Assembly: GCF_052857255.1 (NCBI RefSeq)
Contig: NC_135505.1
Coordinates: 59,253,149 to 59,317,148, forward strand
Length of the DNA: 64,000 nucleotides
Source of the DNA: Amblyomma americanum
Taxonomy: Eukaryota; Arthropoda; Arachnida; Ixodida; Ixodidae
Direction of reading: 5' to 3'
Positions 11,140 through 20,657 of this stretch are shown in pieces. How positions within the stretch are numbered: the stretch's first letter is position 1; every line of letters starts with the position of its first letter. Made by a program: the position numbers and the translations under genes. The notes beneath the pieces were generated by a model. The model did no database searches. It saw only the letters and a list, made by a program, of their open reading frames with translations, and was not told where the DNA came from.

Positions 11140-11330
11140 TTGATCGCGGCCGTGATGGTCTAATTTTGATGAACGCGAAATTGTAGACGTCTGGATACTG
11201 TGCGAAGTCAGTGCACGTTAAAGAACACCAGGTGGTTGAAATTTCCGGAGCGCTTCACGTCGGCGTCCCTCATAGCTTGAGTCGATTTGGGACGTTAAAC
11301 TCCCATAAACATTAAACAAAGATTATCCAC
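11140..11330 (+). mobile_element. Second tRNA-derived SINE family, head-truncated copy
   Basis: Carries the body of a second tick SINE: 'gtgcgaagtcagtgcacgtt', 'aggtggttgaaatttccgg', 'gcgtccctcatag' and a 'gggacgttaaactcccataaac' end. The tRNA-like head is missing or badly eroded. The best full copy is at 35647-35885. Confidence 0.75.
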
Positions 11331-12540
11331 TAATTGTGTTTAGCTTTTCACTGTTTTCCACTTATTTTTGTTCTCATGTAAGTGAAGTTAACGCAACGTA
11401 CAAGATATGAATCAGTGTTTGTGCTTCTGCAAAAGCTGTGAGCCCTGTTCAGTGCTACCCCAGTTTCCCTACGCGCACACCACAGAAGTGGAAACAGACT
11501 ACGCAAACGTAAGCCCACGAAAAAAAAACAGGGGCCCTGACACGCCACTAATGACTGTATCGTGACTAAACAAACAATCGAGGCAGGCCGTTGATAGCAG
11601 AGTGTACTCATTTCCGGAGGCCGAATGCGCCAGCTGCTTACCCTCATCAAAAGGCGCAAACCAATCTCAGACGCTCGCAGCTACCGCCAACCAAAGCCCT
11701 AATCTGACAGTTTAAAAGCAACGATCACCTCTGTGCGTCACCGAATGGGATCTCCGGAGCCAAGATATAAGGTCGGGTGACAGCGCGCGCTTCTTCCTGG
11801 CGACCGAACCAATCAGTCATAAGAGGCAGTGGAAGAAAGCAGATCGACACGGCTTGCCGCGCTGTCGCACCTGCCGCATACTTCGGACAGCACCTGTAAA
11901 ATCAACTATTATCGGCGACAGCTTCCTTTGGCTATGCAATGCAAGCTACGAGCGCGCGCCGCTATAGCTCATAGGCTGCTGAGTGCTTGCGAACGGCGCG
12001 CTCGTGGAAGTCGGCGTCTCGAGCGTGTAGCTTCCACTTCCACATAACCACACCATAAATACGCCAACGCGAGATCTGCTGTTCTACGCATGCGCAAATA
12101 TACGGCAATATTTTCGAGAGAGGGAAAGAGAACAATTAAAAATCGCCATACAGGTTGTTTTTGTGGCGGATGAGCTAATAGCCACTGAAAGCTCTTCCCT
12201 AAAGCACGCCAGTTTTACCGAGTCTTGTTATCACTTGCCATCGAACCTACTCTTTGCTACAGGATTGTCTAGCACATCTTATACTTTTCCTTTCACTTTC
12301 ACTGATCTGCCACCTTTCTACGTTTGTTCTAGGATTGCTCGCGCTAATCTGCATTTGCCCAAAGCGTACCGAGTGCGAAAAAAAATGACGGTGGTTTAGT
12401 TCTGGTTAAACCTGGGGTGGCGCGATATCTACAGCTGTCCTAGTGGAATTTGCTCAGTTGCACTGCAAAGTCAGTGTTTCGCCGCGCAGTTTCGCCGGGA
12501 CTTCCTTCTTCATTTTCGTCCCATTTTACACGGCGCACGC
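11331..12540. other. Unassigned, unique-looking DNA
   Basis: No conserved coding frame recognised on either strand. Several 60-100 codon frames are present but lack family motifs. No repeat was identified by eye. Confidence 0.4.
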
Positions 12541-12745
12541 GCACAGCTGGGGCATCTCGGTTTCGCCGGCGCGCCGCGCCACCGGCAGCAGTAGCTGCTC
12601 CGCACAACGTGGCTGGTCACGTGACCAAACAGGCGACGAACCACGTGATAAGCCACGGCGCCGCGCCGGCAGCAGCTGCTTCGCACCACGTGACCAACAC
12701 GTAACAGCGTGGCGGCGCAGCCACAGGGTGGCGCGCCGCCACGCT
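12541..12745. promoter_or_regulatory. GC-rich duplicated block with three CACGTG E-box sites
   Basis: CACGTG occurs at about 12618, 12642 and 12687, the first inside the perfect palindrome GTCACGTGAC. The surrounding ~55-bp GC-rich sequence (ggcagcag, ctgcttcgca) is imperfectly duplicated with a spacing of about 75-90 bp. bHLH factors bind such sites, but no promoter or gene could be tied to them. Confidence 0.3.
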
Positions 12746-12901
12746 GAAGGCTCGAAATGCTACCTCACTGCAGCTATCGCCACAATAATTAGAGGGCAAT
12801 GTTTCTGTCCGCGCTGAAAAATGCCAGCACAAGGGTCTACTATCAAGCAAAAAAACTGTCGGCGAGAGCACCATGTTTTCATTGTACCGCACGGAAGGTG
12901 T

Positions 12902-13140
12902 TTGGTTTATAGTTTATGGGGGTCTAACCTCCCAAAATGACTCCAGACACGAGGTACGCCGTAGTGAATGGCTCTGGAAATTTTAACCGCTCGGGATTCT
13001 TTAACGTGAAAAGATATCGCTAAATACGCGGGCCTCTCGAATTTCGCCGCCATTGAAATTGGATCTCCGCGGCCGGGATCGAACCCGCGTCTCTCGGGAC
13101 AGCAGCTGAGCTCCATAACCACTGAGCTACCGCGGCGGCT
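12902..13140 (-). mobile_element. Second-family tRNA-derived SINE, full length
   Basis: The minus strand begins at 13140 with a tRNA-like head (GGTAGCTCAGTGG A-box region; GGTTCGATCCC B box at about 13075-13085), continues through the family body and ends at the 'gaggttagacccccataaac' type terminus near 12905. It is moderately diverged from the copy at 35647. Confidence 0.85.
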
Positions 13141-13654
13141 ACAGGGGAGGTGTGATAGAAGACAGCGCCTTGTACGCTGCTGACAATTCATATATTTTCA
13201 GCCGACAATATAAGAATATATATGAATATACGCCTAATTCTGCTCTTGGGTTCAAGTCTTGCGTACTCGTGAGAATGATTATTGTAACAATTGATTATAT
13301 GAATGAACACAACACTTAAAACTAGAAAATGTGATACACGACAGTATCAATGTGCACCACCAAGAACCAGTTAGAAGGCGAGTGCACCATAATCTTGGCG
13401 TAATAAGCATTGCATGCTAAAAACTATTATATGTGATCACCAGGAAACCACCCCACTCAAACAGGTAGGTCCAGTGAAAAACGAAGCCGTTGAAGAGAGA
13501 AAGTATTTGCTAAGAGTATCAGATTCGCTCTGGCCATGCCCAATTTTCTTGCCTTTCTCCCCATATATAAAAGTGTTCCAAACCGGGACAACCTCAGCCC
13601 TGGTGTATTCGTGACATTCACACAAAACTGTCTCATGGCGCGCTTTCTGCACTC
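13141..13654. other. Unassigned interval
   Basis: AT-rich, with no conserved frame. Short frames on both strands at 13414-13652 show no recognisable motif. Confidence 0.4.
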
Positions 13655-13870
13655 CTAATGTCGATCGTTAGTGCTAATCTCATTTCGTGCGCCTGAGTTT
13701 TTACTATACTGCCTGGCCTTGTTAGCGCGCCCAATTGCAGCGATGGATTTAATAGCATCAAGCTCAAGCGATTTTTGTTTCACGTTATCGAACACGGCGC
13801 TATGGCAAAAATCCCTGGTAAATTCTTCTTTCTTTCCTAACAGTTCTTTGAACGCACTGAGAGATTTACC
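13655..13870 (-). CDS. Protein-like open segment without start codon, family unknown
   Basis: An uninterrupted 71-codon minus-strand frame ending at a TAG (13657-13655). It lacks an early Met, so a start-based ORF search would miss it. Composition looks protein-like: charged and amphipathic, with segments such as 'FKELLGKKEEFTRDF' and 'SLELDAIKSIAAIGRANKA'. It could be an exon or the end of a transposon protein. I do not recognise it, and a chance open frame is not excluded. Confidence 0.3.
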   Translation of the reverse strand, partial: GKSLSAFKELLGKKEEFTRDFCHSAVFDNVKQKSLELDAIKSIAAIGRANKARQYSKNSGARNEISTNDRH

Positions 13871-13995
13871 TTAATCGAAGGGGTAACATTAGCATGAAAG
13901 GAAGTATGTTTGCCCTGAATTGAAAAAAAGATTGGGTTACATCACAGTTATATACATAGGTCGAGAGATAACAGCTTGGCAATGGCCTCGGCCAG

Positions 13996-14190
13996 ATTTC
14001 GAAGTCACCGTCGTGTCAGGCAGATTCAATTATGGTTGGACATCGCTTTTGGCCGAAATTGGCCAAAACCGAATTTCGTGGGTGGCGAGGGCTAATTTTT
14101 GTAAATGACCCACCTCAAACCTGGAGGTCGCCGTCATGTCGGGAACAGTCAATTATGGCTGGGCGTTGATTTTCGTCGAGATCGACCAAA
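13996..14190 (+). repeat. Two direct copies of a ~68-bp motif
   Basis: 13996-14064 and 14121-14190 share 'gtcaccgtcgtgtc'-like and 'caattatggttgg'-like blocks with about 125-bp spacing. No coding or known family assignment. Confidence 0.5.
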
Positions 14191-14225
14191 GTTTAGGTTT
14201 ACTGTTTATAGGGATTTAAGGACCA

Positions 14226-14432
14226 AAAGCAACCCAGGCTATCAGGGACGTCGTAGTGAAAGCCTCCAGCAACTTCGACCACCTTTGGTTTTTTTAACGT
14301 ACACTGATATCGCATAGTACAGGAGCCTCTAGAATTTCGCTTTCATCAAAATTCGACCGCCTCGGCAGCGATCGAAACCGCGTCTTTTGTGTCAGCAGCC
14401 GAGCACCATAAACAATAAGTCACCGCGGCAGC
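14226..14432 (-). mobile_element. Second-family tRNA-derived SINE, diverged copy
   Basis: On the minus strand, a degraded tRNA-like head at about 14432-14360 (GGTTTCGATCG where the B box should be) is followed by the body with 'ttcgaccac' and 'gtacgttaaaaaa' variants. It ends in the gcgtccctgatag block near 14245. More mutated than the copy at 12902. Confidence 0.75.
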
Positions 14433-14654
14433 TTTTCAAATGGTTACGAGCCATTGTGGCAATTTGCCAGCTCCGTAGAACGTTAACGAATACCGGCAAG
14501 GCCGAAAAAACATTGCGAGGATACCCCTAAATACGCACTTCAGTTTGTGGAATTAATCTTCCAGCAGCTTATAGCATTGTGATTGATTAGGCACTTTCCA
14601 CTCGTGTTCGTTAGATCCATGAAAAATATATGTTCATGCAGAATCCTTGAGACT
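14433..14654. other. Unassigned interval downstream of the CENP-N-like exon
   Basis: No repeat recognised. It could hold intron sequence of the gene at 14655-15515, but no second exon was found. Confidence 0.3.
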
Positions 14655-15515
14655 TCATGAACACAATGCAGACTTTCTATTCGCATCGTTATTGTTAAAA
14701 GAATAATAATAAGCTCGATATACCCTAGGAGCAATTTTCAAATTCTTTTCAAGCCCCCCAAAACTAGAGAATCTTGGTTTCAGGGCGATATACTTGCCTT
14801 CTGATACAGAAGCATCTGCAGAACTTCCAAGCTGGGCATGCGTCGAAGAATACGTCGTCCCTTGGAAATGCACGGCGCGCTCTTGGTGTTCCTGTGAATC
14901 ACGGAGGACACGGCCGGCACTTAGAAACGCACCGTCGATGCTGTTGTCATGCACTGTATGAAGCTGCAATGGGTCGTAACCAAGCGCTGTGCGCAGAGCA
15001 ACCAGCACTCGCTGCTGGTTGTCCATCCCCAGGCAGTAGACGCCCAGAAGTGGCCGCCCCGGCCACAGCACCACATACAGGGCGCTTTGCATCATGGAGC
15101 GGTGGTACCGTTCTTCGGTCAGGAAACAGGCGGTGACTGCGTTGCCGTACATTGTCCAAGCGACCGGCGCTTCCCTCTGGCCCAGTCGCAGTACTGCCGC
15201 CATCCCCAAGAACACCGCGGGACACTCCGCCAAAACTGGACCTGCCCTGAGCTGGTGGAGACGCAAAAAAACGGGGTGGTACCATCGCAACAACCAATTG
15301 TGCAGCATAGTTATGCGTAGAAGACAGCAATCGTCTCCCACATCCGCTTTCAAAGCTTCGCAGATGGCACCGGGGATCTCTTGTGGCGGCAGTTCTCGTA
15401 GCCGCGGAAGCCACGATAAAAGGTCGGCATCCAGGAACCTCAGTTTTCTTGGCCCGACATGTAGGAGCAGACGGTGCAGAACAGACACATGTCTAGACAC
15501 CGTCGCAGATACCAT
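14655..15515 (-). CDS. Candidate host exon, possible CENP-N-like kinetochore protein
   Basis: The longest non-transposon frame in the window, open over 308 codons from 15581. I prefer the internal Met at 15515 (286 aa), because the helical N-terminus then matches the start of vertebrate CENP-N in layout. From residue ~1 the sequence is Leu-rich and helical ('SVLHRLLLHVGPRKLRFL'). It then has 'MLHNWLLRWYHPVFLRLHQL', where CENP-N has a similar amphipathic stretch, and later 'APVAWTMYGNAVTA' and 'ALYVVLWPGRPLLGVYCLG', like the strand-rich middle of CENP-N. CENP-N binds CENP-A nucleosomes in the inner kinetochore. The last ~40 residues lose this character, so the exon probably ends near 14800; an AAG/GCAAGT donor-like site lies close by. 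The resemblance is weak; a retropseudogene or an unrelated gene is possible. Confidence 0.4.
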   Translation of the reverse strand: MVSATVSRHVSVLHRLLLHVGPRKLRFLDADLLSWLPRLRELPPQEIPGAICEALKADVGDDCCLLRITMLHNWLLRWYHPVFLRLHQLRAGPVLAECPAVFLGMAAVLRLGQREAPVAWTMYGNAVTACFLTEERYHRSMMQSALYVVLWPGRPLLGVYCLGMDNQQRVLVALRTALGYDPLQLHTVHDNSIDGAFLSAGRVLRDSQEHQERAVHFQGTTYSSTHAQLGSSADASVSEGKYIALKPRFSSFGGLEKNLKIAPRVYRAYYYSFNNNDANRKSALCS

Positions 15516-15639
15516 GGGGAAGCCGAGTAGCGGGTTTGATGACCCGTGTGCCCCCGTTCCTCCGTGATTGGAAAGGCACACCCTGTCGATCTGTCAATGA
15601 GCATAAGCAGTTCGCTGTCACCGTTCATTAGTCACAGGC

Positions 15640-16380
15640 AGCTGACCGGGAGGTCGTAAAGGCTTCTATGCAAGAACAACTTGTAAACAGTATCTCTGAG
15701 ATATCTTATTTCAGTTGTGCCGTATTTAGGAATGGTATCATGTAATGGCACGCTAGAGGCGCTTTGCTGGCTGCCCTGTCGTAACAGAATTGCGCAAATG
15801 CACTCTGCTGTGTGTGAAATGCGAGTCAGCAGTTTTCATGTGAAACCTGTCAAAGTATTTATCTGCAAGAAGGCTATGCCAAGGGTGGCAGAAAAAAAAG
15901 AAAATTAAGTGGACACAGTAGATAAAAAGGGCTATCAACACGTTTTATGCATCTATCAGAATCATTTCAAGCCGGAAGTGTGCCTGTAAAATGGTTCTTC
16001 TCAAGTAGTGAGGACACCACTTTGAACATTGCGCTGCCACTGGATTACAGTAATGGCCAGTAAGAAAAGTTATTTATTCGAGCTCTCATTTTCTTTCGTC
16101 AAAACCAAAACAATACGCGCTGGAACAGTCTTCGTACTTTCAGGATGGTTCTTACAGGCGTGATTCGCTATAATTCTAAGTTGACACCTCACTGCCTACA
16201 TGAAACGTTGCGCATATCCCAGTTCTATGGTCTATGCGCGTATATCGTCATGGGCACGGTATTCTATGCTGTAAAGAACGCATCGTATAACAATATATTT
16301 CATGAGCTACTTCGTGTACCGTTCAAGCGGGTGTGGGATATAATATTAACGGGATATCGTTAAAACCCCGTTCTGCAGAT
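15640..16380. other. Unassigned DNA upstream of the CENP-N-like exon
   Basis: No transposon or coding motif recognised. If the gene at 14655-15515 is real, its promoter or 5' exon should lie here. Confidence 0.35.
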
Positions 16381-17720
16381 AATCTGGGGTCGGCGTTCTA
16401 GGCGTCGTGACGCCGTTGGAGGAAGAATTTTCTTTCGGAGCTCCAGTGACTTCGTCCAAAGGTAAGTGCATTTTGGTATTTGCTTTTGTACATGCTGTAG
16501 GGGCGGTAGTTTTAAACCGTGTTAGGAGTAGGAAGGCTAGCGGAGGTGTGTGTGCCGTAGGTCTTTGCCTAGGCATTTTAGTGGGCTTTTACTTTACTTA
16601 GTCGGCCGGATAACGCGTCGGTAAGCTAGGAAAGTCAAGGTGGACGGGGAGCTTGTGCCCGGAGTGCAGGCTTTGGTGTCATTTAGATGAGACCAATTTC
16701 GGGAACTTAGCAGAGGCAGACGGGGAGGATATGTAAGCCTTTTGAGGAGGCCGTTCAGACGTTGGAAGGGGAATCGCAGCTAGGGATTTGGAGCTCACTG
16801 GGAACCTGAGGTGGAACGAGAAGAAAGGATTAAGTTAGAAACTCAGGTCTCTCAGGCGCTTAAAAAGGAGGGCGCTAAGGCCGACCTGTTGGAGTGAATT
16901 GTGGGCGAGCTGAAAGAGCGCGATAAGCGGGCCCAGATAGAAGACCGGGTAGAAGCGCTCAAGTCGCGGCCGACAGGACACCCCGGTTCGGAGCAGTGTC
17001 AGGTGGTGCACGAGGACAGCGGTGTAAACATAAATGAGCTTCGTCGATCACACAGCACTGTAGAGCAGCACGCTTTGAGTGTGGCGGACAGAACGACCAA
17101 AGCGGGCACGGTGACGCGCGACAGTAGCGTACGGCGGTGGGAGAGACAGCTAGCGTAATCAGGAGGGCAGCAGTCGCAGTCAGGAATCAAACGGTTATAG
17201 CGCAGAAGGGTCCTTGTAGTTGGTGACTCCAACGTAGGGAGGGTGGAGGAAGGCGTTTCGACGACAGTGTAAGCGGACAGGCGGGTGCAGGTGGAGGTCC
17301 AGTTAGGGAAGTGCATAGTAGATGCAATGGCCAAAGCCCAGGAAATGTTAGGGGACAATATGGATACCGAACAACTTGTCATTATCCATGCTGGTCTCAA
17401 CATTGCGCTGAAGTGGGAGAGCCAGAACCCAGAGATATAGTTAGAAGTGGGGACGCGTACGCTTACAGAGGAATCGAAGAGTGTGCATGCGACCATATGC
17501 ACAATCCAAGAGGTCCAGAAGCCATCTAGGGAACGGAAAAGAGGGTCGTTGAGGTTAACCATTTAATTATATTAATGCTTCGACGACTAGGATACGGGGT
17601 AATAGAATTTAACAGATCCTGTACGAGGTCAACTTCTACCCTTTTGCACAAGATGGCATTCACTACGATGGTGCCATTGGCAAGAGGATATAGAGTAGGA
17701 TAGTTCGCAAGGCAACAGCT
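16381..17720 (+). pseudogene. LINE ORF1 with SGNH-esterase motifs, degenerate
   Basis: Plus-strand remnant of the esterase-type ORF1 found in CR1-like LINEs. The start is a hydrophobic, then charged, coiled region (16400-17150) broken by stops. The SGNH block I is at 17219 ('VVGDSNVGRVEEG'), block III at about 17383 ('IIHAGLNIALKW', where the usual Asp after Asn is lost) and block V at about 17650 ('QDGIHYDGA', supplying the Asp-His pair). Several in-frame stops exist. ORF2 does not follow, so this is a dead or partial copy. It belongs to a different subfamily from the copies at 26951-36600. Confidence 0.75.
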
Positions 17721-17879
17721 TTTTGGAACAGAAGTTTCATGAGATTCCTAGAGAGCCGTGCTGCTCATGCGCGAGGAGCAGTGACGACACACGGCGCACT
17801 AATCTCTCTCTCTCGCTGCCTAGTCACAACTGCGCATGCGCCACTAGTAGCACCGAGCCACAGGTGTTCCGCCGCTGCA

Positions 17880-18012
17880 CAGCACCACGCCATTCCTCGA
17901 AATGCAACTTTCAATTTTCACTTTTCTCTTTCTTTTTTCACTCCCTCCTTTATCCCTTCCTTTACGGCACGGTTATGGTGTCCACCGAGATATGCGAGAC
18001 GGTTACTGTGCT
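17880..18012 (+). mobile_element. Ruka-type SINE 3' fragment
   Basis: Contains 'cactccctcctttatccctt', then a variant of the 'acggcgcggttcaggtgtcc' block and a 'gatatgagac' variant, the 3' third of the Ruka body, without head or tail. Confidence 0.6.
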
Positions 18013-18029
18013 TTGCGCGCTCGCCGCGC

Positions 18030-18095
18030 CATCTTGCATGACGTCACACCACGCGGCTCGCCGGCGCCGCCGTTTCGTATGACGTCACACCGCGT
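18030..18095 (+). promoter_or_regulatory. Two CRE-like TGACGTCA palindromes in a short duplication
   Basis: TGACGTCA occurs at 18039-18046 and 18080-18087, each followed by 'cacc', 41 bp apart. GC-rich context. No gene start could be linked to them, so regulatory function is inference only. Confidence 0.25.
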
Positions 18096-18569
18096 TCCAC
18101 GTCCGTGTGCTCGCCTCTGCTCGCTTCGCCAGCTGCGTCGCATGCCTGATAACATGTCGGAGGATTGAAAAGGAGAGCTCGCGCGCATCGCAACCGCAGT
18201 TGTGTTGTCTTTAATGCGAAAACAACCTAGCTAGACAACCAGACTAACATGGACTTGCAATCAACATTAACCAAGGCTAATCATGCTATGCCTTACCTTT
18301 CGCTGTTTATATCCTGGAATATCCGAGCTAAGCCACTAAGCCGCAGCGTTGATTGGCTGACCAACCTCCCGCAATCAACCATAAATGTAACCGCCCCCTG
18401 CCAAGGCAGGCGCTTTGCCTATCCAGTGTGTGGAACGCACTCAACGTTAGAGGAGAAGGCGCGTCTACTTACCCGATACACTGCAGCTTTCGCTCTCTAA
18501 CTAGATTCGGCAGTAGTTGAACCGCAGATAATTTTTTGCCTGCTCTTGTCGTTTTATTCTTCGTGGTTT

Positions 18570-18890
18570 TTGTTTCAGTCGCTAGCTGCGACGATTATAC
18601 GGAGCCCTTGGCGACCTATCCCGCCATTCATGTAATTTTGGCAGGCAGACTGAGAGTCGGACAATGTTGCCAGCAACTGCCCGCTTGCATAGCCCTCCGC
18701 CACCTCTAGAGCAACAGCTACTGCTTCCGCTTCAGCTACCGCGCAGTGTCCCATACACGCGCTGGTTATTTATGCGAAGAGACGAATCGACCACCGTAGC
18801 CACTGCAATTTTGGTGTGTCCTCCTTTCGAGGAGGCGTCTGCATACACAGTCGTGTCGAGAGGAGCAACGCAATGTTAACACAGGGATCT
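18570..18890 (-). pseudogene. LINE RNase H domain fragment
   Basis: The minus strand reads 'TVYADASSKGGHTKIAVATV' in one frame and then 'AEAEAVAVALEVAEGY' and 'LLATLSDSQSACQNYMNG' in the next frame. These are the first Asp (YADAS), Glu (AEAEAV) and second Asp (SDSQSA) blocks of a retrotransposon RNase H. One frameshift lies between them. No flanking RT is recognised. Confidence 0.75.
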
Positions 18891-19026
18891 GCGCTCGGAA
18901 CAGTCTACCTCTTAAAAGGTTTTTTCTGGCGGTCCTCCAAATTCACATTGGAAGTATTTGAACATCATGCAATAAATGAGTTATCAAATTAATAGTTTGT
19001 CCTGGTGCAAGTGGACGCAGTTCATA

Positions 19027-19293
19027 AAAATCGCCGCCGCGGTGGCCCTGTTGACATCGCGCTCGACTGCTAACTCAAAAGACGCGGCGCCGCGGCGGTC
19101 GAATTTTGATAGAAGCGGCCGCGCTTCGATGCAGGTGAAACGCAAAAAGGCGCCCGAGTGCAGTGCGATGCCAGTACACGTTAAATATGCCTAAGTGGTC
19201 GAAATTATTCTGCAGACCTCCACTACGGTAAATCTTCCTATCTTTTTCCGCTCCTTTATTCATTCTCATACGGCGCGGTTCGGGTGTCCACCG
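19027..19293 (+). mobile_element. Ruka-type SINE, diverged, head to 3' body
   Basis: The plus strand begins with 'cgccgccgcggtggc', an altered tRNA-like head, then has gaaacgc-aaaaggcgccc, 'gtacacgttaaatat', 'gtggtcgaaattattc' and 'tacggcgcggttcgggtgtcc'. No ATT tail. It abuts a LINE 3' end at 19303. Confidence 0.75.
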
Positions 19294-19302
19294 AGGTCAA
19301 TC

Positions 19303-20034
19303 AGTCTGTCAATAAACTTTATTTAGCCGAAGGGTGGTACTTGCTCCCCCGTGTGCCTCAGCCTAATCCGAGTGCCCGGGTGTTGGGCTACCGGGCCGTG
19401 GACGGTGCCGTTCGTCGGCCACAGCCTCGCCCGCCAGGCTGATGTGCTTTTTCTGCGTAGCGGGAACCTCGCTTCGAAGCAAATCGTCCCAGGCAGTTTC
19501 ATGGTTGAACCCCGCCACATTCTATAGTTATTTGGGCCAAAGCAGGTTTAGCTCCGCAGTATTTAAATACCTTGGGTTCTACATTGTGTTGATTGTATAT
19601 ACCGAAGACTTGACGAAAAGTAGTGTCGGTTGTATCTTCCTCCAGGCCATTGCTTCCTTTAGTGAGAGCTATTTGTCGAGGGCTGGTAATGTCCTTCTAC
19701 TAAGTCCTTCCGTGATTTCTTGGTATGTGACTGGTGCTTCTCATAGGTGGGATTTCTCGGTATGTGACTGCTGTTTCTAACAAGTTTTTGTAGGCTGGTT
19801 GCTCCGTACTTGGTCGCAAGTAAGTTGCTCTGTCAAGGAGGTGCGCCGCTTCGTTCCCTCTGACGTTTTGATGGGCCGATGCCTGTATTATGTCCTGGTT
19901 CTCTCCTGATCGAGACCTTTCAGAATGCGTTTTGCCTCCTTAAAGATGCGGCTTTGCTTTGGTTGCGTAGTACTGTTTTGCTGTGCCCTATTATCTCCCG
20001 TGCGCGAAGCTCTCTACAGCCTAGCGCTACTGCA
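19303..20034 (-). pseudogene. LINE RNase H C-terminal part and 3' UTR (first part of a split element)
   Basis: Minus-strand LINE whose 3' UTR at 19320-19600 matches the 3' UTR of the plus-strand LINE at 53880-54170 (shared 'gctttttctgcgtagcggg'). Around 19920-20030 a frame reads 'LRAREIIGHSKTVLRN', matching 'TRAREIISESKTALRN' in the other copy's RNase H region. The domain is interrupted at 20028-20034 (TACTGCA), which is repeated at 23530-23536 where the same LINE resumes. Confidence 0.8.
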
Positions 20035-20263
20035 TAATTAATAATAACAATAATAATATTAATTGGTTTTGGGGGAAAGGAAATGGCGCAGTATCTTATA
20101 TATCGTTGGACACCTGAACCGCGCCATAAAGGAAGGGGGAAAGGAATGAGAGAAAGAAGAAAGGAAGAAAGGGGTGCCGTAGTGGAGGGCTCCGGAATAA
20201 TTTCGACCACCTGGGGATCTTTAACGTGCACTGACATCGCAGAGCACACGGGCGCCTTAGCGT
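20035..20263 (-). mobile_element. Ruka-type SINE, tail and body (split by the PLE)
   Basis: An AAT-rich tail at 20038-20062 and the full 3' body up to 'gggcgccttagcg'. The missing head is at 23384-23529, beyond the PLE. The 11-bp CGCCTTAGCGT is present on both sides of the PLE (20253-20263 and 23384-23394). Confidence 0.9.
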
Positions 20264-20657
20264 AAAGCAGAAATTTGGGCAAGTTGGTACGTATCCATTT
20301 TGAAACAGCGCAACAAAGACGGGACGTGGAAACTGAGGTGTAAAGACAAACATGCGCTGACTAACAACTGGGTTTTATTGAAAAAAACACACAAAATATA
20401 TACAGAGTTAGGAAAGATTAATCGCCACCATAGTCAACTCATGCCACATGTGATGCCAGATATCCAATCTCCCCTTCGGAAAGGGCGACCGATGGGCAAC
20501 TAATGCACGTTGCGCCTTTCTCACGTATAAGAAAAGCTTCAAAAACTTCTCGCGTCATCTTATCACAATGGCGAAACACGATATTGGTGTTCTTATAGTC
20601 GGGGGTACATTTGCATTTCTTGCAACGGAATGCACCTTTAGTGAGAGGGTCTCCTTC
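20264..20657 (-). repeat. PLE 3' pseudo-LTR
   Basis: Near-identical to 22869-23264. It contains the end of the GIY-YIG coding frame (to 20439) plus the 3' non-coding tail ending in 'gaaatttgggcaagttggta' (plus-strand reading). Confidence 0.9.

Noticed and set aside
14947..15567. Long frames on the plus strand and other minus frame over 14.9-15.6 kb
   Set aside because: They overlap the CENP-N-like frame, have biased arginine/serine-rich composition and are shadows of the GC-rich coding frame.
20264..20657. Hammerhead ribozyme in the PLE pseudo-LTR, known from other Penelope elements
   Set aside because: I looked for a CTGATGA-type core with a GAAA partner on both strands and did not find one. 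A covariance-model search would be decisive.
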